9,121 bases of DNA from JBCDBH01 sp039184055 (lineage in GTDB: Bacteria > Acidobacteriota > Thermoanaerobaculia > Multivoradales > J023), in NCBI GenBank assembly GCA_039184055.1, contig JBCDBH010000241.1, positions 1 through 9,121 of the forward strand, given 5' to 3'. This document shows, in pieces, positions 4,989 through 9,121 of this stretch. Position 1 is the stretch's first letter. Every line of letters begins with the position of its first letter. Made by a program: the position numbers and the translations under genes. The notes beneath the pieces are model-generated. The model was given only the letters and a program-made list of their open reading frames with translations, was not told where the DNA came from and ran no database searches.

Positions 4989-7166
4989 ATGTTGAGCCGA
5001 CGACTGATTCGTCTTGGATGGGCGCTATGCGTAGCGCTCGGTTTGACCCTGAGTAGCGGGATCTCCGCACAGTCGATCGATTGGCCGATCGGAGATATCT
5101 ACGAGGGTGAGGTGGTGCCCGGCTATCGCACCACGGTGCAGCAGAACTACGCCAATCGGGGGGGTCCGAAGTGGTTCGGCAATCGGCCCCACGCGGGTAT
5201 CGATCTGCAGTATCTATCGACCACCGGTGGCAGCAACGGTGCCGCGACCGCCAATCGGCCGGTGTACGCGGTGGCGGATGGCATCGTGCGTGCCAGCACC
5301 TGTTGTTATACCCCCGGTCACGTGGTGGTGATCGAGCATCAGGACGCGAACGGCCATGCGTACACCACACAATATGGGCACCTGAATACGCCGCTGGTGC
5401 TGGTGGGCGACACGGTCCATCGGGGCACGATGATCGGCACGATCTACAACCAGGGTGCCAATACGCATCTCCACTACGAGGTGCGTGATTTTCTTCTCGA
5501 TCCGATCAACAACACTTGGTGGGGGCCCGGGTACGGCTCGGTCAACCTGGAGCCCTGGCAACAGGGCTGGCTCGATCCGGTGGCCTATCACTTCGAAGAG
5601 GCGGCTGCCTTCCCGCGCACGGTGATGCTGCGGGCGGCACGCAATGTCCGTTCGGCGCCGCACGTGGGCGCGGCGCTTCTCCACACCATGCCGGCGGGTC
5701 CGGTGATCGCCGATGGCATCACCCGCGACAGCTCAGATCCGCAAGACTGGTGGTACAAGGTGCGTTATCCCTACGGTGACGAGATGCGCGAAGGCTATAT
5801 GAGCGTCTTCGTCAAGGGCTCGTGGGGCGCGGACCTCTTCCTGGGTGAAGAGGTGCGCTGGGACAAGCACTATGTACCAGGGATTCTCAACAGCTCGACT
5901 TGGGACACCAATCTGTACATTCGCAACCTGCGGAGCGGCAGTAACTCGGTTCACGTCGATGTGAACCGTAACAACGGCAGCTCGGCGGATCAGACCTGCA
6001 ATCTGACCAACAATGGCTCGTGTCGCGTCTCACTCTCCGGGACGATCACCATCAAAACGGCGGTGGTGACCGCGGATCACGGTGACGATCTCGCCGTGGT
6101 GGCGCGTCTCGAACGCAAGAATTCGAGTGGCAGCTATGCCTACGCGTCGTGGGAAGGCATCGATCGACCCCGGGCGTTGCAGCGGGTGCCGCTGGTGCAC
6201 TACGACAACTACGGTTTCTACAACCGGATCTTCATGCACAACCCGGCGAGCCATGGCACGGTGCGGGTCGAGCCGACCTACAGCAACGGCTGTCAGGTCG
6301 CGGCGATCGATCTCGCCCCGGGTCAGACCAAGGAGATCAACACCTACTACGCCACCTGTTTGTCGAACGGCTGGGTCGGTACGCTCGAGCTCGAGTCGTT
6401 CTACAAGAACAGCCCGTCGGTGCCGGCGCCGATCGCGGTGATGAGCCTGCAGGAAGATCGCGAAGGCAGCCACCGCGTATCGATGGCAGCCACCGCCGTC
6501 TCGTGGCCGGTGTCGGATCGTCTCTACATGCCGCTGATCCACCACGACAACTACGGCATCATCGGTGGCATCGCCGCCGATGAGCTCCAGCGCGACGGGT
6601 ATCTGTCGGTGAGCTACCGGGAAGACGATGGCCTGCTCTGCGACGTCGATCCGCCCTATTCGCCGTGGCCGGGTATCGGCCCGACGCCGGCGTCGAGCTC
6701 GAGCCCCTGTGCCACGGTGCTCGCCGGGATCGGCAAAGGGATGAGCGGTGCCGATCGGCTCCATGCGCAGATCAGCCAGATCGCACCCAATCAGAACTCG
6801 TCGGCGTTTCCCGCCGAGGTTCATCCTTCGAAGACCATCCACATTCCCTTTCTCGAGGAGGGCTCGGGACGCTTCAAGGGCATTCAGATCTTCAACACCA
6901 AGCCGAACAACGCCACCGTCACGGTGAGGTTCTACGGCCATGGAGGCAATCTGATCGCCACGCGCTCGACAGCGGTGACCGGCTACGGTAGCTGGACTCT
7001 CCAGGGCAATGACAGCCCGTCGAGCATCATCCCGCCATCGGCTCGCAATGCCGAGGTCTATTCGATCAGCGGTGGGCTCGCGGTGGTGGTCAACAACATC
7101 ATGAGCACCAACTCGAGTCTGCGTGATCAGCTGATGGACTACACGGGCGCGGCGCGTAGCGACTAG
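4989..7166 (+). CDS. Secreted M23 (LytM) metallopeptidase with SH3-like domain and four C-terminal beta modules
   Basis: A 725-aa exported protein. Residues 1-27 form a Sec signal peptide (basic 'MLSRRLIRLGW', hydrophobic core, likely cleavage after 'GISA'). The M23 domain spans about 60-170. H68 and D72 (HxxxD), H131 in 'QYGHL' and H160/H162 in 'THLHYE' are all present, so the zinc endopeptidase site looks complete and cross-bridge or stem-peptide cleavage in peptidoglycan is likely. An SH3-like domain follows (about 212-277, 'RNVRSAPHVGAALLHTMPAG'). The rest holds four degenerate repeats starting near residues 296, 400, 514 and 619, each opening with a 'xPxx' strand. Repeats 1-3 contain exactly one Cys pair each (337/345, 435/457, 551/574). 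Start: ATG with AAGGAG at 4976-4981, 7 nt upstream. The 188 bp between the preceding terminator and this start show no clear promoter. No coiled coil is seen, unlike EnvC or PcsB. Confidence 0.92.
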   Translation: MLSRRLIRLGWALCVALGLTLSSGISAQSIDWPIGDIYEGEVVPGYRTTVQQNYANRGGPKWFGNRPHAGIDLQYLSTTGGSNGAATANRPVYAVADGIVRASTCCYTPGHVVVIEHQDANGHAYTTQYGHLNTPLVLVGDTVHRGTMIGTIYNQGANTHLHYEVRDFLLDPINNTWWGPGYGSVNLEPWQQGWLDPVAYHFEEAAAFPRTVMLRAARNVRSAPHVGAALLHTMPAGPVIADGITRDSSDPQDWWYKVRYPYGDEMREGYMSVFVKGSWGADLFLGEEVRWDKHYVPGILNSSTWDTNLYIRNLRSGSNSVHVDVNRNNGSSADQTCNLTNNGSCRVSLSGTITIKTAVVTADHGDDLAVVARLERKNSSGSYAYASWEGIDRPRALQRVPLVHYDNYGFYNRIFMHNPASHGTVRVEPTYSNGCQVAAIDLAPGQTKEINTYYATCLSNGWVGTLELESFYKNSPSVPAPIAVMSLQEDREGSHRVSMAATAVSWPVSDRLYMPLIHHDNYGIIGGIAADELQRDGYLSVSYREDDGLLCDVDPPYSPWPGIGPTPASSSSPCATVLAGIGKGMSGADRLHAQISQIAPNQNSSAFPAEVHPSKTIHIPFLEEGSGRFKGIQIFNTKPNNATVTVRFYGHGGNLIATRSTAVTGYGSWTLQGNDSPSSIIPPSARNAEVYSISGGLAVVVNNIMSTNSSLRDQLMDYTGAARSD

Positions 7167-7169
7167 AGA

Positions 7170-7214
7170 CCGCATGTCTCACCAAACGTCGTAGCGGGCT
7201 GGTGAGACATGCGG
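7170..7214. terminator. Perfect 15-bp hairpin between convergent genes, probable bidirectional terminator
   Basis: CCGCATGTCTCACCA (7170-7184) pairs perfectly with TGGTGAGACATGCGG (7200-7214), with a 15-nt loop. It begins 3 nt after the peptidase stop (7164-7166) and ends 1 nt before the stop codon of the minus-strand gene (7216-7218), so it fills nearly all of the 49-bp gap. Neither side has a T-tract, so it is not a textbook intrinsic terminator. It could act as a symmetric transcription or exonuclease block for both mRNAs. Confidence 0.6.
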
Positions 7215-7215
7215 G

Positions 7216-8937
7216 CTACTGGATGTAGCCCAAGGCCCGTAGCCGCTCGACGAGCTCATCGTCGAGCGGCGTTTCGGTTTCGGGACCTCTTTCGTCGTCC
7301 CGCAGCCAGGTCTCGATGGCGAGGCGATAGGCCGAAGCGATGTGTGCCTCGTCGTCGATCACGTTCTGGGTCTCGCCAGGATCCGTGGCGAGGTCGTAGA
7401 GCTCGATCCGCTCGGTGTCGAGCCACCAGATGAGCTTGTGGGTCGAGTCACGGATCGCCGCCACCTCCGGCACGCGATCCTCACCCAAACCCGGCTGATT
7501 GTCGGTATGAAGGAGCACGGGAAACGGCTGCTCGGTGAGCAAGAGATCGTCGGGTGCGGGAGGTGAGAGCCCGGTACCCATCAACTGATGCGCGGCGTGA
7601 AAGACACGGCGATTCTCGACTTGATGGGCGACCCGCCCCGGGTCGACTCGGCCTGGTGCGTGGATCAGCAGCGGTACGTGGACCGATTCGTCGTAGAGAT
7701 GGTGCCCGTGTTTGAACAGCCCGTGCTCGGCGAATTCCTCACCGTGATCGCTGGTGATGATGATGACCGTGTCGTCGAGCAGATGACGTGCGCGGAGACC
7801 GTCCACCAGACGCTGGAATTCGTGATCCCAAAAGAGGATCTCGCCGTCGTAGGCGGCTCGTAGATGATGGACATCGTCGTCGTCGACCGGGAAGTCTGGC
7901 GCACGTGCAAAGCTGATCGGGCGTAACGCCTGTGGGTCTCGGAAGCGTCCCTGGTAGGCGGGATCGGTGAAACGGTGGCGATAGGGCTCCGGGGCGTTGT
8001 ACGGGCCGTGCGGGTCGAGATAGTGGAGATAACCGAAAAAGCGATACGGACGATGCTCGTCGAGGCGTTCGAGAGCGCGGTCGGTGATCGCGTTCGCCTT
8101 GGATTCGGGTAGGTAGTCGAAGTGCTCGAAACCTTGAGCGAGCCCACGGTCCGGGCTCACCAGGGGATTGGCGGAAATCGCGAAGGTGCTGATGCCCTCA
8201 CCCGCCAAACCCTCCGCCAACGTGTCGAGGTCGTGGGGAAGCGGTTCGGCGCGGATCAAGCCATGCTCGTTCGGATAGAGACCGGTGAGCAACGAGGCGG
8301 TGGACGGAAGGGTCCACGGCGAGGTGCTGAAAGCTCGATCGAAGACCAAGGCCTGACTTGCGAAGCGGTCGAGGTAGGGTGTGGTCGCGCGCTCGTAACC
8401 GTGGAGGCTCGTGTGGTCGGCGCGCCAGGTGTCGGCGACGATGATCAGCAGGTTGCGGCCTTGTCCGGTGGTGAGTCGAGAGCGGGAGCGTTCTTGCTCC
8501 AGGGTGACACGTTGCCACTCACCCACCACGTCCTCATCCGTGGGACGGACGATTCTCAGCTCGACCGGTACGTCTCGTGTCGTCGCCGGCACGTTGGCTT
8601 CGACCAGGAAACGCTGTCCGCGTCCTGCAACCACTACCGCTTCGTCGACGACGAGCTCATGGTCGACCATGAGCTGGAAACGCACCGGGGCCGAAGGCTC
8701 GCCGGTGTCGTGACGACGCCAGGCTCGTCCTTGGAGCACGGCTATAGCGTTCTCGGGTACGTCGGTGTTCATGTGGAGCTCAGCGGCCCGAAACTTCGGT
8801 CGTTTCGGGTCGTCGCTCGTCGTCTCGGCGAGCAGATCGATCACGGTGTCTCGCACGAGAATCGACGGGATCTCGTCGGGTGGGACGCACGCCACGATCA
8901 GAAAAGCAAACGCGAGAATCGAGTACCGGAGCAGCAC
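7216..8937 (-). CDS. Lipoprotein of the sulfatase / alkaline phosphatase superfamily with Thr at the nucleophile position
   Basis: A 573-aa protein with a lipoprotein signal: hydrophobic residues 5-16 and lipobox 'LIVAC', Cys17 being the lipidated residue. Residues about 40-155 look like a beta-rich N-terminal domain. The PF00884-type catalytic domain follows: 'IIVADTWRADHTSLHGY' (165-181, metal-binding Asp169), 'SPWTLPSTASLLTGLYPNEHGL' region (206-227), 'YLHYLDPHGPY' (303-313), 'IITSDHGEEFAEHG' (393-406) and 'KHGHHLYDESVHVPLLIHAPG' region (409-429). A C-terminal subdomain has the usual 'IELYDLATDPGE' segment (511-522). In formylglycine sulfatases the nucleophile motif is (C/S)xPxR; here the aligned residues are T209-L-P211-S-T213, so formylglycine formation is not expected. 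A Thr-nucleophile phosphodiesterase, phosphatase or transferase acting outside the cytoplasm is as likely as a sulfatase. Start GTG at 8937, without Shine-Dalgarno; TATCTT lies 6 nt upstream. Confidence 0.9.
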   Translation of the reverse strand: MLLRYSILAFAFLIVACVPPDEIPSILVRDTVIDLLAETTSDDPKRPKFRAAELHMNTDVPENAIAVLQGRAWRRHDTGEPSAPVRFQLMVDHELVVDEAVVVAGRGQRFLVEANVPATTRDVPVELRIVRPTDEDVVGEWQRVTLEQERSRSRLTTGQGRNLLIIVADTWRADHTSLHGYERATTPYLDRFASQALVFDRAFSTSPWTLPSTASLLTGLYPNEHGLIRAEPLPHDLDTLAEGLAGEGISTFAISANPLVSPDRGLAQGFEHFDYLPESKANAITDRALERLDEHRPYRFFGYLHYLDPHGPYNAPEPYRHRFTDPAYQGRFRDPQALRPISFARAPDFPVDDDDVHHLRAAYDGEILFWDHEFQRLVDGLRARHLLDDTVIIITSDHGEEFAEHGLFKHGHHLYDESVHVPLLIHAPGRVDPGRVAHQVENRRVFHAAHQLMGTGLSPPAPDDLLLTEQPFPVLLHTDNQPGLGEDRVPEVAAIRDSTHKLIWWLDTERIELYDLATDPGETQNVIDDEAHIASAYRLAIETWLRDDERGPETETPLDDELVERLRALGYIQ

Positions 8938-8943
8938 GTGGCG

Positions 8944-8949
8944 AAGATA
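8944..8949 (-). promoter_or_regulatory. Candidate -10 box (TATCTT) for the lipoprotein gene, placed for a leaderless transcript
   Basis: On the minus strand TATCTT (TANNNT) lies 6 nt before the GTG at 8937 and no Shine-Dalgarno intervenes. The arrangement matches that at pgeF and gatB. The -35 region is not recognisable. Confidence 0.3.
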
Positions 8950-8973
8950 CCAGCCGAGGTCGGGCTCGCGTCT

Positions 8974-8982
8974 TGATACGCT
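8974..8982 (+). promoter_or_regulatory. Candidate extended -10 promoter (TGATACGCT) for the TIR gene
   Basis: TGA-TACGCT fits the extended -10 pattern TGN-TANNNT and would start transcription about 23 nt before the ATG at 9012, leaving room for the AAGGAG ribosome binding site at 9000-9005. It lies in the 74-bp spacer between the divergent lipoprotein and TIR genes. Prediction rests on this one motif. Confidence 0.3.
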
Positions 8983-9011
8983 CGACCCACGATCTTACGA
9001 AGGAGAATCTC

Positions 9012-9121
9012 ATGCAATCGGCCTGGCTTCGATTCGCTCCGCTTCCCCGCCCACTCGCCGCCGGCGACAAGTACCACGTATTCATTTCATATCGGTCGAT
9101 CAACCGATCCTGGGCGCTCGG
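9012..9121 (+). CDS. TIR domain-containing protein, N-terminal fragment cut by the window end
   Basis: The frame opens at ATG 9012 with a strong Shine-Dalgarno AAGGAG (9000-9005, 6 nt upstream) and runs off the window after 36 complete codons. Residues 1-20 are a Pro/Arg-containing leader without a membrane segment. Residues 21-36, 'YHVFISYRSINRSWAL', match the first strand and BB-side loop of Toll/interleukin-1 receptor (TIR) domains (consensus YDVFISYxxxDxxWAxxL), where the second Asp is here Asn32. TIR domains in bacteria are often NAD+-consuming enzymes or signalling modules, frequently in anti-phage defence, fused to varied partners. The catalytic Glu and any partner domain lie outside the window, so no function can be fixed. 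Confidence 0.8.
   Translation, partial: MQSAWLRFAPLPRPLAAGDKYHVFISYRSINRSWAL

Noticed and set aside
6030..7175. Long minus-strand open frame antisense to the M23 protein (381 codons)
   Set aside because: His/Arg-rich shadow translation with no recognisable domain, opposite a well-supported secreted protein.
8122..8976. Plus-strand open frame opposite the lipoprotein gene (284 codons)
   Set aside because: The minus-strand gene carries a lipobox and all superfamily motifs; the plus frame shows none.

Overview
The window is GC-rich bacterial chromosome, densely coded on both strands, with GTG starts at several genes. The style of the genes suggests a Gram-negative, possibly Acidobacteriota-like organism: a lipoprotein alkaline-phosphatase-fold enzyme, a secreted M23 peptidase with tandem beta modules, and ftsEX placed directly after gatB. 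This assignment is an impression from protein style, not a computed placement. No tRNA, rRNA, CRISPR array, insertion sequence or prophage gene is visible.

Layout. 1-309 is the 3' end of rlmN (23S rRNA/tRNA adenine-2 methyltransferase). It converges, with an 11-bp gap, on pgeF (321-998, minus), a laccase-domain peptidoglycan-editing/purine nucleoside enzyme. A 75-bp divergent spacer leads to gatB (1074-2531), ftsE (2528-3325) and ftsX (3322-4257). These three are joined by two 4-bp GTGA stop/start overlaps, so they very probably form one translationally coupled operon. The 168 bp after ftsX hold short direct repeats and an inverted repeat that encloses the ribosome binding site of a small orphan gene (4426-4749, 107 aa). 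That gene has its own intrinsic terminator (4763-4800). Next comes a secreted 725-aa protein (4989-7166): signal peptide, M23 (LytM) peptidase with complete active site, SH3-like domain, and four degenerate beta modules of about 105-115 residues. It converges on a lipoprotein of the sulfatase/alkaline phosphatase superfamily (7216-8937, minus), and a perfect 15-bp hairpin fills the gap between the two stop codons. The window ends 110 bases into a divergent gene (9012 onward) whose first 36 residues contain the opening strand and loop of a TIR domain.

How the genes may work together. The centre is concerned with the cell wall and division: PgeF (cell-wall editing), FtsEX (the ABC-type complex that activates murein hydrolases at the septum) and a secreted M23 hydrolase 731 bp downstream. 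Whether this hydrolase is the FtsEX partner is not shown; it lacks the coiled coil of known partners. RlmN and GatB are translation-fidelity housekeeping genes. The most unusual points are the cut-off TIR gene, the Thr in place of the formylglycine Cys/Ser in the 'sulfatase', the cysteine-paired module array of the M23 protein, the orphan small gene with a structured leader, and a repeated pattern of TANNNT boxes 6-7 nt before starts that lack a Shine-Dalgarno sequence.
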